The position numbers were made by a program, and so were the translations under genes. Of a DNA stretch of 64,000 nucleotides, positions 1 through 11,053 are shown one piece after another. Position 1 is the first letter of the stretch; every line of letters begins with the position of its first letter. The DNA comes from Clostridium sp. CM027. GTDB lineage: Bacteria; Bacillota; Clostridia; Clostridiales; Clostridiaceae. The stretch spans positions 2,356,001 to 2,420,000 of the forward strand of contig NZ_CP077725.1 in NCBI RefSeq assembly GCF_024730565.1, given 5' to 3'. The notes beneath the pieces were generated by a model. That model saw only the letters and a list, made by a program, of their open reading frames with translations. It had not been told where the DNA came from and made no database searches.

Positions 1-910
1 TGTTTAAATTAAACTTCATTTCAAAATTCGATGATTTTAAACCGAGCATTGTTCTAAACTTACTGCCTGTCATGGTTATATTCCCTACCTTAATACTCTT
101 AACACTCCCTGCCTCAGTCCTATCAATTACCGTTATTTGTTTCTTAATATTAGTTGAGGTTACCTTAGCATTATTATAGTTTTTATTTATAATTCGACTT
201 AGATCTTTATACTTTAAAATTTTACTACTCTTAAAGCTTCCTGCTCTTTCTTCGCCTGGACTTTCTACACTCCTTAAATAAGGTATGCTATCGCTAAATA
301 CCTCTTCGGAATTTTCCGTTTTCCCACTGCTAGTTGCAAAATAATAAGGTTCCATTACTAAGTTGTTGTTATATGTTAAAACTTGTCCTAATGTTCCTTT
401 AACCGCCATTTTAATCTTATTCCAATTTTTTTCACCAGAATTTCCCCATTCTTTTATACGCTCTTCTTTAGTCCTATAAACTTGACAGTGGACTGTATCG
501 CATAAATCAGCTCCATTACCATTTTTACATGGGGTTCCACCCATTTCTGTGACATGAGCTAAAGCATAAGTCCTAGCCGCCACTGCTTGAGATTTTAAAG
601 CTTCTATTCCAAAATCAGCTGGCATTTCCGCTGCAACAACTCCCGTAACATATTCTTCTAAACTAAGTTCTTTTATATTATTTTCTTTTGACATAAAAAC
701 TTTAACTTTAGTGATTTTGGCTAGTGAACCATATTTTATAATATTTTCATTGTCTTCTACCTTAATTGCAGAGTTTTTACCCTTATTTATACTTTTATTA
801 TTTCCTACCCCCACTATTAAAACAGAAGTAATAACTATAAATGCAATAAATGCAGTTATTAATAGAAGGATATTTTTTAAATGTACTGTAATAAAAACTC
901 TTCTCATTTT
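1..910 (-). CDS. spoIID: SpoIID, stage II sporulation protein D (3' end outside window)
   Basis: Lytic transglycosylase of the engulfment machinery that acts on septal peptidoglycan in the mother cell. The reading frame starts with ATG at 910, preceded by a GAGAGGAG ribosome site, and runs open to the window edge; I estimate that only the last few tens of codons are missing. A single membrane anchor lies at about residues 11-34. The family signature EYVTGVVAAEMPADF is at residues 85-99; the glutamate at 94 fits the catalytic position known for SpoIID. The sequence ALKSQAVAARTYAL follows, as is usual. It sits downstream of murA, as in most clostridia. Identification is firm; promoter class was not resolved. 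Confidence 0.95.
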
Positions 911-1077
911 TTTCTCCTCTCGTTATAAAACAACCTTTACCTTATACATATTAAATAACTATAAAAAATATTACTTTTTTCCATTGACTAAATCCCTGTA
1001 AAATAATAGTGCATACTATTATGCATTTATTAATAGAGATAACGGATAAAAAGATTTAGACCAGTTGTAACCAAAAG

Positions 1078-1129
1078 GCACCCAAAAATAATATACTAGT
1101 CATTGTGCTAGTTTATTATTTTTAGGTGC
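1078..1129 (-). terminator. Hairpin terminator after murA
   Basis: The arms at 1078-1099 and 1108-1129 pair over a long stem (GCAC plus an A/T tract plus CTAG). It lies between murA and spoIID and would end the murA transcript on the minus strand. The rest of the 322-base gap (911-1232) holds the spoIID ribosome site and no other feature I could support. Confidence 0.6.
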
Positions 1130-1232
1130 TTATTATAAAATAATTGGAATATAACACTTATATATTCCAACTATCCAAGTTTAAATTATAAGTGAACCGC
1201 CATATATTTTTATCGCTTATTGAATTTCCCTG

Positions 1233-2498
1233 TTATTTATGAGAACTCACTCTTTCTATGTCTGCTCCTAGTCCCTTTAATTTCTCCTCAATAGAAACAT
1301 AGCCTCTATCAATATGATATATATCATTTATTGTAGTTGTGCCCTCTGCTGTAAGTCCTGCAAGTATTAATGCCGCTCCCGCTCTCAAATCTGTAGCTGT
1401 AACTTCTGAACCTGTAAACCTATCTATACCTTCTATTACGGCACTTCTACCATCTATTTTTATATTTGCTCCCATTCTCTTTAATTCTGTGGCATGCATA
1501 AATCTATTCTCAAAAATAGTTTCTGTAATTATACTCGTTCCTTTTACTGTACACAGTAAACTCATCATCTGAGCTTGCATATCTGTAGGGAACCCAGGGT
1601 ATGGCATAGTTTTTATATCTATTGGGCTTAACTTTTTCCTACCATCAACTATTATGCTATTTTTATTAATTTCTATTCCTACTCCCATCTCTGTAAGTTT
1701 TGCTATTATTGGTTTTGAATGAATTTCATCAATACCATTAATTTTAAACAAGCTTTTCGTTATTGCAGCAGTTATCATAAATGTACCCGCCTCTATCCTG
1801 TCATATATCGGCTTATAAACAACTTCTTTAAAATCTTTAACGCCTAAAATTCTTATAGTGTCTGTTCCTTCTCCATATATTTTTGCTCCCATAGCCCTTA
1901 AGAACTTTGCTAGGTCTACAATTTCTGGTTCTTCTGCTGCATTTCCTATTATTGTTTCTCCCTCGGCTAGCGTTGCTGCCATCATTATATTTTCCGTTGC
2001 CCCAACTGACGGATAATCTAAATATATATTGCTGCCTATTAGTTTTTTTGCTTTTGCTTCCACATACCCGTGACCTACTGATACTTCTGCACCTAAAGCT
2101 GCTAATCCTTTTAAATGAAGATCGATAGGCCTAGTTCCAATATTGCATCCACCCGGCAGAGAAATTTTGAAGTTTCCAAATCTTCCAAGCATAGGACCCA
2201 TTATTAAAAAAGATGCTCTCATTTTTCTAACTAATTCATCATTAGCTCCATTATTAAATAAATTAGTAGTATTAATTTTCACCATTTTAGTAATTTTATC
2301 TATATTAATATCTGCTTTAAGAGATTTTAATACATCACAAATTACAAATACATCTTCAAGCATAGGAGCATTTTCAATGGTACAACTATTACCGTTTAAT
2401 ATTGTTGCTGCAAGTATAGGAAGAACCGAATTTTTAGATGCACTTATATCCACTTCACCTTCTAATTTTTTCCCACCTTTTATAACTAATTTATTCAT
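1233..2498 (-). CDS. murA: UDP-N-acetylglucosamine 1-carboxyvinyltransferase
   Basis: First committed enzyme of peptidoglycan synthesis in the cytoplasm: it transfers enolpyruvate from PEP to UDP-GlcNAc. The length of 421 residues is typical. The substrate-binding lysine is visible in ASKNS (Lys22). The catalytic-loop cysteine is in GGCNIGTRPID (Cys118), the Cys form that is fosfomycin-sensitive in the family. The ATG start has a GGAGGAAG ribosome site. Firmicutes often carry two murA paralogues; this one has the usual position between the atp operon and spoIID. It follows the YwmB-like gene by 26 bases and is probably co-transcribed with it. Confidence 0.96.
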   Translation of the reverse strand: MNKLVIKGGKKLEGEVDISASKNSVLPILAATILNGNSCTIENAPMLEDVFVICDVLKSLKADINIDKITKMVKINTTNLFNNGANDELVRKMRASFLIMGPMLGRFGNFKISLPGGCNIGTRPIDLHLKGLAALGAEVSVGHGYVEAKAKKLIGSNIYLDYPSVGATENIMMAATLAEGETIIGNAAEEPEIVDLAKFLRAMGAKIYGEGTDTIRILGVKDFKEVVYKPIYDRIEAGTFMITAAITKSLFKINGIDEIHSKPIIAKLTEMGVGIEINKNSIIVDGRKKLSPIDIKTMPYPGFPTDMQAQMMSLLCTVKGTSIITETIFENRFMHATELKRMGANIKIDGRSAVIEGIDRFTGSEVTATDLRAGAALILAGLTAEGTTTINDIYHIDRGYVSIEEKLKGLGADIERVSSHK

Positions 2499-2524
2499 TT
2501 ACTTCCTCCATTATATTGTTATTT

Positions 2525-3244
2525 TTAATAAGTTGTAATTATTTCAGGTGTACCAATGATAATGTATCTTCCAGATGAATAATTACATACAGCATAATTA
2601 AAATCGATTGACTTTTTATTGATTACCAGCTCATCGTATTTTTTAGTATATGCTATAGTACTTAGTCCATTATTTATACTCACAGTCTCAATATTGTAAG
2701 TCCCATGGGATTTCAAAACTTTTATTATCCTATTATTAACACCATAAATGTCTTCATTTTTAACACTTGAACTACTCTCTCCCATTTTCGCCTTTAGGTA
2801 TTGAAAGTATTTGATGTTTTTGCCTCTATAGCCAATACTAGTGCTAACTTTATTTTTAAGAGATACTAGTCCATTTTCGTTACCTATCTTACTTATGTTT
2901 ATCGTTATATCATTCTCATTTTTGTATTTTAATGCTTCTATATATCCTTCAACATTTTCACCAGAAAACTCTATACAATAAGAATTCTCATTTTCGGAAA
3001 TGTTTAATTTTATTTTTCTGTTATTAAGTTCTAAAGACTTAACTAAATAGTCACAAAATTGTTTTGGTTCTTCTCCAGTTTTAAAGCATGTTTTCAATCC
3101 ATACTCCACAGTTTTGCTTTTAGTTTGGAGTAATATTTCATCGAATAAATTAACTACCTCCTGTGCATTTGAGATTTTAACATTAATTTGTAAAATAATT
3201 AGACTTAATACTATACACAAAAGTGCGATACTTTTTCTTTTCAT
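2525..3244 (-). CDS. YwmB-like secreted protein (TATA-box-binding-like fold family)
   Basis: A secreted or membrane-anchored protein of about 239 residues, with an N-terminal signal or anchor segment after the basic MKRK start and little other motif content. Position between atpC and murA/spoIID matches the YwmB family of Bacillus and clostridia, whose function is not established. I place the start at the ATG at 3244, because a GGGGG ribosome site lies seven bases upstream; an upstream in-frame start at 3265 lacks such a site. The family call rests mainly on gene order and general shape. Confidence 0.7.
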   Translation of the reverse strand: MKRKSIALLCIVLSLIILQINVKISNAQEVVNLFDEILLQTKSKTVEYGLKTCFKTGEEPKQFCDYLVKSLELNNRKIKLNISENENSYCIEFSGENVEGYIEALKYKNENDITINISKIGNENGLVSLKNKVSTSIGYRGKNIKYFQYLKAKMGESSSSVKNEDIYGVNNRIIKVLKSHGTYNIETVSINNGLSTIAYTKKYDELVINKKSIDFNYAVCNYSSGRYIIIGTPEIITTY

Positions 3245-3496
3245 TTTAATCCCCCTACCCTTCAATTAAATTCTTGACCATAATTTATTTTTTTATTCTA
3301 TAAATAATGGTTTTTTAATATTCATGTTATTAATAAAATCATCCCCCAGCACAAGTGTGAAGAGGGCTATTTGATTCATTATATAGGTAGGGTTATTTTA
3401 AAAATTGATATTTAGTATATATCCATTCTTTATATTATTAATATATAAAATTTTAGTGGAAATGTGCTAAAAAAAATCAAATGCCATTTTTTATCA

Positions 3497-3530
3497 AAAA
3501 AAAATGAAGATATATTAATATCCTCATTTT
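3497..3530 (-). terminator. Terminator of the ATP synthase operon
   Basis: On the minus strand, just after the atpC stop, AAAATGAGGATAT pairs with ATATCTTCATTTT around a TAAT loop and runs into a stretch of eight to nine T. It cleanly closes the atp transcript and separates it from the YwmB-like gene. Confidence 0.8.
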
Positions 3531-3537
3531 ATAATCT

Positions 3538-3936
3538 CTATCCTTTTGTCTTGATTCTTTCAAGCGCTCTTAAAATAGCATTCTCTGTTCTTATAAAACC
3601 AATTCCATGCTTATGTCTCAATCTTTCTTCTGCTCTTTCTTTAGCCTGCCTTGCTCTTTCAACATCTATATTCTCTGGCCATTCACAGGCACTACATAAC
3701 ATTTCTACCTCACCTTGAATCACTCTTAAAACTCCCGTTGATGTAAAAGCTTTTAACTTTTTACCACTTACATCTGTAAATGTTGTCACCGTAGGTTTTA
3801 ATGGAGATATCATAGGAACATGATTGGCAAAAATACCAAATCTGCCATCATCACTCTCCGTGTTCAAACTCAGTATTTCACCACTATAAAACTCCTTTTC
3901 CGGAGTAAGTATAGTAAGCTTTATATGATTTTCCAT
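3538..3936 (-). CDS. atpC: F1 ATP synthase subunit epsilon
   Basis: Central-stalk subunit of F1 and a regulator of ATP hydrolysis. The 132-residue length is normal. It shows the N-terminal beta-sandwich, with the family motif GRFGIFANHVPMIS near residues 31-44, and a charged helical C-terminal domain rich in Arg, Glu and Lys. Last gene of the atp operon, 45 bases after atpD and followed directly by the operon terminator. Confidence 0.96.
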   Translation of the reverse strand: MENHIKLTILTPEKEFYSGEILSLNTESDDGRFGIFANHVPMISPLKPTVTTFTDVSGKKLKAFTSTGVLRVIQGEVEMLCSACEWPENIDVERARQAKERAEERLRHKHGIGFIRTENAILRALERIKTKG

Positions 3937-3981
3937 ATAAATACACTTCCATTTCTATGCACATATTCTTAAAATACTTTA

Positions 3982-5391
<1,410 letters not shown>

Positions 5392-6246
5392 TTACCTTTG
5401 AGCTTCCGCTCCTCCAACTATTTCTGAAATCTCTTGTGTAATTGCACTTTGTCTAATCCTATTATAACTTAAATTAAGTTTATCAAGTATATCATTGGCG
5501 TTGTTAGTAGCCGATCCCATAGACTCCATTCTAGCTCTGTGCTCACTTGCTTTTGAATGCAGCATAGAATTCAGCATTTTACCACTTAAAAATAATGAGG
5601 TAATCTCATATATTGCGTTTTCATCTATTGCCTCAATATCTACATACTCTTTACTGCCATTCTCTTCATTATCAGAACCTAGAGGAAGTAACTTTTCAAT
5701 TATAACTTCATTTTTCAATGCCGAAATTAGCTTTTTATAAACAATGTAAACTTCACCAACATCTCCGCTACTATACATACCAAGTGCACGATTACTAATA
5801 GTAGAAGCTTCCTTTTGAGTAGGCACATCTAAAATTTCAACGTATTCAGCCACAGTTTCAATATTAATTTTTTTAAGTAAAGCTCTACCTTTTTGACCTA
5901 CAATTATTACATTGTAATCTTCTTTATTGCTTTTTATGCTATTAGTTAGTCCATTAACTACTGACCAATTAAATCCACCACAAAGACCTGTATCTGATGT
6001 CAATACAACATACAATTTTTTGCTGTTATTGTTTCCTCGTGTATAGATACTATCATCTTCATAATTATCTTTAACCTGTTTAACAATTTCCTCAAGCCTA
6101 TATAGATAATTATTGTTAACATCCACCTTATTTCTTATTTTTTTATATTTAGATGTGGCAACTAATCCCATGGCTCTGGTAATTTTTGTAGTATTTGTTA
6201 TGGATTTTATTCTTCGCTTAATTGCAATAAGCCCCATACCTGCCAT
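5392..6246 (-). CDS. atpG: F1 ATP synthase subunit gamma
   Basis: Rotating central shaft of F1. The N-terminal helix MGLIAIKRRIKSITNTTKIT and the C-terminal helix ending in QEISEIVGGAEA are both characteristic and form the coiled-coil shaft. The segment SDTGLCGGFN is also typical. The start is an ATG with an AGAGAGGTG ribosome site. It follows atpA by 118 bases, a gap that contains a copy of the dispersed repeat described separately. Confidence 0.97.
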   Translation of the reverse strand: MAGMGLIAIKRRIKSITNTTKITRAMGLVATSKYKKIRNKVDVNNNYLYRLEEIVKQVKDNYEDDSIYTRGNNNSKKLYVVLTSDTGLCGGFNWSVVNGLTNSIKSNKEDYNVIIVGQKGRALLKKINIETVAEYVEILDVPTQKEASTISNRALGMYSSGDVGEVYIVYKKLISALKNEVIIEKLLPLGSDNEENGSKEYVDIEAIDENAIYEITSLFLSGKMLNSMLHSKASEHRARMESMGSATNNANDILDKLNLSYNRIRQSAITQEISEIVGGAEAQR

Positions 6247-6315
6247 GTTTCACCTCTCTTTAGTCTTGATAATATATTATCAAGACAAATTAATTATCAC
6301 CTAAAGGCGCTATTA

Positions 6316-6368
6316 ATATCATCACCTTTAGGTGCTACACTAACGACTCGCCTCTAAAATGTCGTTAA
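6316..6368 (-). repeat. Dispersed intergenic element, copy 1 (variant)
   Basis: Variant copy between atpA and atpG. On the minus strand it begins TTAACGACATTTTAGAGG and soon repeats the inverse AGTCGTTA, so it can fold into a hairpin. The TAA at its start is the atpA stop codon. It is more diverged than the other copies. Confidence 0.6.
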
Positions 6369-7882
6369 TATTTTTCAACTAAGAACATTTTTTTAAATTC
6401 ATCTATAGCTTCAATAAGTTGTTGTTTTATTTTATCATCTAGTACCTTATTATCCATTATTGCTTTACCTACTTCTCTATGATGTGTGTCCATATACTCC
6501 AAAAACTCACTCTCGAATCTCGTTACTTGATGTACCGGAATATCCATAAGATGGTTATTTGTCCCAGCAAAGAAGATCATAACTTGTTTCTCTACTGACA
6601 CTGGCATATATTGATCTTGCTTTAATATTTCAATTAATCTTTTCCCTTTTTCTAGTCTCATTTTTGCATCTTTATCAAGATCCGTACCAAATTGAGCAAA
6701 AGCTGCAAGCTCCCTATACTGAGCAAGTTCTAACCTTAAAGTTCCAGTAACTTGCTTCATGGCTTTTATTTGAGCATTTCCACCAACTCTTGATACAGAT
6801 ATTCCAGCATTAACTGCCGGTCTTTGCCCTGAATGAAACAATTCAGCTTCAAGAAATATTTGCCCATCCGTTATGGAAATAACGTTAGTTGGTATATATG
6901 ACGTAACATCGCCTGCAAGAGTCTCTATTATAGGAAGGGCAGTTAATGAACCCCCACCTAATTTTTCTGAAAGCTTTGCTGCTCTTTCGAGTAGTCTTGA
7001 ATGAATATAAAATATATCTCCTGGATAAGCTTCCCTACCTGGCGGTCTACGAAGTAATAGAGACATAGCTCTATATGCCACCGCATGTTTAGATAAATCA
7101 TCATATACTATTAACACATTCTTACCATTATGCATAAAGTATTCTCCCATACTACATCCAGCATAGGGTGCCAAATACTGCAATGGTGCCGAATGAGAAG
7201 CTGTAGCCGCTACAACTATTGTATAATCTAGTGCTCCCATTTCAGATAGGGTATTAACAATATGTGCAACAGTAGATTGCTTTTGACCAATAGCTACATA
7301 TATACATATAACATCTTTGCCCTTTTGATTTAAAATAGTATCTATAGTTAAAGCTGTTTTACCTGTTTGCCTATCTCCAATTATAAGTTCTCTTTGACCT
7401 CTTCCAATTGGTACCATAGAGTCTATTGCTTTTATTCCAGTTTGAAGTGGTTCTTTAACTGATTGTCTTTCAATAACTTCAGGCGCTTCGACTTCTACTG
7501 CTCTTGTCTCCGTAGTCTTAACTGGGCCTTTACCGTCTATTGGTACACCTAGAGCATCTACAACTCTTCCTATTAAAGCCTCACCTACAGGAACTTCTAC
7601 TACTCTACCAGTTCTTTTTACTATGTCCCCTTCTTTGATGCCCTCTTCTGGTCCTAAAAGTACACATCCTACATTATCCTGTTCTAAATTTAGTGCCATA
7701 CCAAATATTCCATTAGGAAACTCTAAAAGTTCATTTTCCATGCATTCATCTAACCCATATACTCTGGCAATTCCATCACCTATTTGAATTATTGTTCCTG
7801 AGTCAACAGTGTCAATCGTCTTTTCATATCTTTCAATTTCTTTCTTTATTATGGATGTTATTTCTTCTGGTTTTATATTCAT
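6365..7882 (-). CDS. atpA: F1 ATP synthase subunit alpha
   Basis: Non-catalytic nucleotide-binding subunit of F1. The Walker A loop GDRQTGKT is at residues 169-176; the segments [20 protein letters not shown] and the [10 protein letters not shown]-type tail are typical. Length is 505 residues. The start ATG has a GGAGGTG site. The last codon, Tyr, is followed directly by TAA that belongs to the dispersed repeat, so the natural 3' end has been shaped by that element. Confidence 0.98.
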   Translation of the reverse strand: MNIKPEEITSIIKKEIERYEKTIDTVDSGTIIQIGDGIARVYGLDECMENELLEFPNGIFGMALNLEQDNVGCVLLGPEEGIKEGDIVKRTGRVVEVPVGEALIGRVVDALGVPIDGKGPVKTTETRAVEVEAPEVIERQSVKEPLQTGIKAIDSMVPIGRGQRELIIGDRQTGKTALTIDTILNQKGKDVICIYVAIGQKQSTVAHIVNTLSEMGALDYTIVVAATASHSAPLQYLAPYAGCSMGEYFMHNGKNVLIVYDDLSKHAVAYRAMSLLLRRPPGREAYPGDIFYIHSRLLERAAKLSEKLGGGSLTALPIIETLAGDVTSYIPTNVISITDGQIFLEAELFHSGQRPAVNAGISVSRVGGNAQIKAMKQVTGTLRLELAQYRELAAFAQFGTDLDKDAKMRLEKGKRLIEILKQDQYMPVSVEKQVMIFFAGTNNHLMDIPVHQVTRFESEFLEYMDTHHREVGKAIMDNKVLDDKIKQQLIEAIDEFKKMFLVEKY

Positions 7883-7898
7883 AAACTCACCTCCATTC

Positions 7899-8432
7899 CT
7901 ATTTAAACATTAATTTTTTCATTTCCTCTAATTTACTTTTTATCGTGCCATCAATAACGTCATCGCCAACCCTTATATACACTCCGCCTATAACGCTTTT
8001 ATCTAATCTTTCATCAAATATGATTTTTTTATCATACATTTTGTATAATTTCATGCGCAAGTTTTCTCTTTCGGTTTCCTTGAGAGGTATTACTGTTTTA
8101 ACCACCACCATTAAAGTGTTATTACGCTCTAAGTGGATTTTTTCCATCTGCTTAAGTTTTTCTGCTGTAAACAATATTCTGTCTTTTTCTATAAGAATAA
8201 GTAAAAAAGATAAAAGATCTTCATCAATTTTGCCCTTAAAAATCCTAATAAACATCTTCTTTTTTGCAGAAGTACTTATTTGTGGGTATTTAATAACTTT
8301 TAGGAACTCAGAGTCATTCTTCATAAGTGAAACTATTTCTCGCAAGTCATTTAAGTATTCTTCAACTTTCCCTTTTTCCTCGGCAACTGTATATAGTGCA
8401 AGTGCATATCTTTTATCTAAGTATTCATACAT
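7899..8432 (-). CDS. atpH: F1 ATP synthase subunit delta
   Basis: Peripheral-stalk subunit that joins subunit b to the top of F1. The length of 177 residues is normal. The N-terminal segment [19 protein letters not shown] and the C-terminal [21 protein letters not shown] are recognisable family signatures. It starts one base after the atpF stop and ends 16 bases before atpA, so translation is likely coupled. Confidence 0.96.
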   Translation of the reverse strand: MYEYLDKRYALALYTVAEEKGKVEEYLNDLREIVSLMKNDSEFLKVIKYPQISTSAKKKMFIRIFKGKIDEDLLSFLLILIEKDRILFTAEKLKQMEKIHLERNNTLMVVVKTVIPLKETERENLRMKLYKMYDKKIIFDERLDKSVIGGVYIRVGDDVIDGTIKSKLEEMKKLMFK

Positions 8433-8433
8433 T

Positions 8434-8907
8434 TTAGCTACCTACCTTAAAAATAAAATCCTCAATCAGTCTTCTGTGCTCTTCTTCACCTATATGCTGT
8501 CCAAGAGCTTTTTCAGATAATACTAAAGATAAATCTATGACTTGCTTTTTAATTTCACTTTGCGCCTTTTCTCGCTCTCTATCTATTTCGACTCTTGATC
8601 TTTCAATAATAAGCAAAGCTTCTTTTTTTGCATCTTTAATTAATTCTCCAGATATCTTTTCTGCTTTTTGTTTGTATTTTTCAACTATTTCCTTACCCTC
8701 TTTTTTTGCTAAGTTTAATTTTTCACCATTTTCTATTTTCAATCTCTTAGCTTCTTCTTTATCATTCCTCGCTTGTTCAAAAGAAGAGTTTAATTCTTGT
8801 TTTCTTGTGTCTAAAATCCTATTTACTGGTGTAAATAAATAACGTTTAGCAATAAAAAGTAGTATAAGGAAATTTATCATTGCAGCTATAATATTACCTA
8901 AGTCCAT
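8434..8907 (-). CDS. atpF: Fo ATP synthase subunit b
   Basis: Peripheral stalk of Fo: one N-terminal membrane helix (about residues 5-22) followed by a long, highly charged helical coiled coil. I take the ATG of MDLGNIIAAM (8907) as the start, because GGAG lies six bases upstream; the ATG four codons earlier has no ribosome site. Standard place between atpE and atpH. Confidence 0.95.
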   Translation of the reverse strand: MDLGNIIAAMINFLILLFIAKRYLFTPVNRILDTRKQELNSSFEQARNDKEEAKRLKIENGEKLNLAKKEGKEIVEKYKQKAEKISGELIKDAKKEALLIIERSRVEIDREREKAQSEIKKQVIDLSLVLSEKALGQHIGEEEHRRLIEDFIFKVGS

Positions 8908-9001
8908 CCCTATCTCCATATATATAAAATCTCGGTTTATAAATTTCTTTTACCATTACGAAACCGAAACTTTCACCTACCTTCCCTTTACCTATTTCTT
9001 T

Positions 9002-9250
9002 TTAACCTTTTACACCGAATAAAATTAATAATAACGCTATTAAGAAACCATAGATAGCTGTTGCCTCCGATAGTGCACCACCTATAACTAACACTCTTGT
9101 TATTTTATCACTAGCTTCTGGTTGTTTTGCAATACCCTCCACAGCCTTCGCTGTAGCATTTCCTGTTCCTATACCACCACCTATAACCCCAAGTGCTGCT
9201 ATTCCAGCTCCTATTGCTGACATTCCTGCGACAAATCCTGTTGAAACCAT
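9002..9250 (-). CDS. atpE: Fo ATP synthase subunit c
   Basis: Subunit of the membrane rotor ring; 82 residues, two membrane helices with a polar loop (AKQPEASDK). The ion-binding carboxylate is Glu62 in the second helix. The position equivalent to the Na+-ligand glutamine of sodium-type rings reads Thr29, and the residue after the glutamate is Ala63, followed by Thr64 and Tyr67. Two of the usual Na+ ligands are therefore absent, which suggests H+ coupling; this is inference by alignment from memory. The ribosome site is AGGAGG. Confidence 0.96.
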   Translation of the reverse strand: MVSTGFVAGMSAIGAGIAALGVIGGGIGTGNATAKAVEGIAKQPEASDKITRVLVIGGALSEATAIYGFLIALLLILFGVKG

Positions 9251-9277
9251 AAAATATTCCTCCTATTCATTTTTATT

Positions 9278-9958
9278 TTACTCTTCTGAAGTTATTACAA
9301 TATTAATCATTGTTAACATTACAAAAATAATCATTTGGATAGTACCATCAAATAAATCAAAATACATGTGTAACGGTATCGGTATTCCGAGTTGCGCCAC
9401 CCAAGTAACGCTATTCAATGCACTATAAACTAATTCCATAATTATAGTTGCCGCAAACATATTTCCAAATAATCTTAGACTTAAAGATACCGGCAACATA
9501 ATTCTCTCCATTATATTTACTGGAAGTAATAAAGGTAATGGTTTTGCATAGCCAGTAAAATACTGTATAACACCGGATTTCTTAATTGTATAACCCTGTA
9601 TCACTATAAATGTAATTAAACTCATTCCCAAAGTTACACTATAGTCTGTAGTAGGTGGTTTTATTCCAAGTATACCTACTAAATTCATTGATAAAAGATA
9701 AATTCCTAATGTACCAATAAATGGAACAAAAGCCTTAAAATTTTTACCCATGGTCTCTTCTATTGTTTTTTGAACAAATTCTACAAAAATTTCAACTACA
9801 CTCTGTTTTTTGTCTGGTATTTTTTTTAGATTTCTATTAATAAATGCTATTAGTAATATCAATACCAAAACTATTACCCACTGTGTTATTAAACTAGCTG
9901 TAATTTGAAAATTATATCCAAACAAATTCACACTAGGTAGTTGTGCGATCGTTGCCAC
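9278..9958 (-). CDS. atpB: Fo ATP synthase subunit a
   Basis: Stator channel subunit of Fo; 226 residues, about five membrane helices. The segment LSLRLFGNMFA holds the conserved arginine that faces the c-ring. The start is GTG (9958), five bases after the atpI stop, with a GGGAAGTGAG ribosome site inside the end of atpI, so the two are translationally coupled. Confidence 0.96.
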   Translation of the reverse strand: MATIAQLPSVNLFGYNFQITASLITQWVIVLVLILLIAFINRNLKKIPDKKQSVVEIFVEFVQKTIEETMGKNFKAFVPFIGTLGIYLLSMNLVGILGIKPPTTDYSVTLGMSLITFIVIQGYTIKKSGVIQYFTGYAKPLPLLLPVNIMERIMLPVSLSLRLFGNMFAATIIMELVYSALNSVTWVAQLGIPIPLHMYFDLFDGTIQMIIFVMLTMINIVITSEE

Positions 9959-9962
9959 TTAC

Positions 9963-10337
9963 TCACTTCCCTTCACACTCTTTAATATTAATTCCGTAAA
10001 GTACTAGAGAAATCAATTGTGAACTATACCCCAATATAAACGCAATTATAGCAAAATTAGAATAATTAAAAACCATCAAGCCTGTTACGCATACTATAAT
10101 CACCCTAAATACAAAGCCAAATAAAGTAACAACTCCATATTTGTTTTTTACTTTGCATAATATAAAATTAACAGATATTAAATTAAATAACAAATTAATA
10201 CTTGCCAATATTAAACCTAATAAAAAAAACACTGCGTATTCCTTATTAATAAAATAAATTACTACAGTCCCAATAAGTGCTATAAAAAAGTTAAAAAAAT
10301 TAATTTTTTTATACATCTGTGCTGATTTAACATTCAC
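9963..10337 (-). CDS. atpI: AtpI-like small membrane protein at the head of the atp operon
   Basis: A 124-residue protein with about four hydrophobic segments and a lysine-rich start. First gene of the operon, where AtpI-family proteins (proposed to help c-ring assembly or Mg2+ uptake) are found. Sequence itself is weakly conserved, so the call depends on position and topology. Start is GTG with an AGAGGA site. Confidence 0.75.
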   Translation of the reverse strand: MNVKSAQMYKKINFFNFFIALIGTVVIYFINKEYAVFFLLGLILASINLLFNLISVNFILCKVKNKYGVVTLFGFVFRVIIVCVTGLMVFNYSNFAIIAFILGYSSQLISLVLYGINIKECEGK

Positions 10338-10373
10338 TTTTTTCTTCCTCTCATCATTCGCTAATATTTTTAT

Positions 10374-10401
10374 ATTATAGTCTACTAATTTTCATAAACA
10401 A
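10374..10401 (-). promoter_or_regulatory. Predicted sigma-A promoter of the atp operon
   Basis: On the minus strand TTGTTT (10401-10396) and TATAAT (10379-10374) are separated by 16 bases, about 36 bases upstream of the atpI start. It is the best promoter-like match before the operon. Confidence 0.5.
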
Positions 10402-10962
10402 AGCCTAGTATTTCTTAATTTTCAAAGCTATATAGCGCTATAAGTCGATTTTATATTAATAATCTTATGTTTCTTCTGTATATCTCTGTTTTAAGATATT
10501 TTAAGGCTTAAAGAATAATACATACTTGTTTTATTCAATTAATCTATTTCTTTCAATGTGCTCAATGTACTAAATGTTCGTAATATTCTCACTATTCTTC
10601 TCAATATTAATGGCTTTATTAACTTTTAATAACTTTAAAATATAGATTCTGTTCAGTTAAACATTTACAAAAAATCTATTAATAGATATATCTTCTATTA
10701 ATTTTTTTTAATTTTTAAAACAATTGCAATATATATATTCTTTTAATTCAAAAATTTTATGCTATTTTACGTATTTCACCTTATAATTATCATCTAACGG
10801 TAAAAATATACATTGTATTTAGATATTTTAGTAGGTATAAGCTTTTAAATACCGTATATTATAATAAACGATATATTTAAGTCTACTTCGTTGTTATACA
10901 TGCATTTGATTTTTTTCACTTCGTAAACTGTTATTTTAAGCTTATTCACTTGTAAAAACCGC
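10402..10962. other. Long AT-rich intergenic stretch with no recognised gene
   Basis: Between the atp promoter and the wecB terminator. All frames are broken by stops, and I found no ribosome-site/start pair leading to a convincing protein, no repeat copy and no clear RNA fold. Confidence 0.5.
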
Positions 10963-11005
10963 AAAAAAATAAGTCTAAGAATTTAATTTCTGCCTCCTTA
11001 GACTT
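10963..11005 (-). terminator. Terminator after wecB
   Basis: Minus-strand AAGTCTAAG (11005-10997) pairs with CTTAGACTT (10979-10971), followed by ATTTTTTT. It lies 49 bases past the wecB stop. Confidence 0.75.
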
Positions 11006-11053
11006 AGTTTAAAAATTATTTATTAGTACCTTAATTGCATTTCCCATATACCT

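Noticed and set aside
930-990. Sigma-E promoter before spoIID
   Set aside because: A TAATATT-like -35 is present but no -10 with acceptable match at 14-15 bases.
711-1001. Plus-strand reading frame
   Set aside because: It lies mostly over spoIID on the other strand and has a low-complexity translation with no ribosome site.
3330-3360. Possible decayed copy of the dispersed repeat (AAAATCATCCCCC)
   Set aside because: Similarity is limited to about a dozen bases and the GTCGTTAA end is missing.
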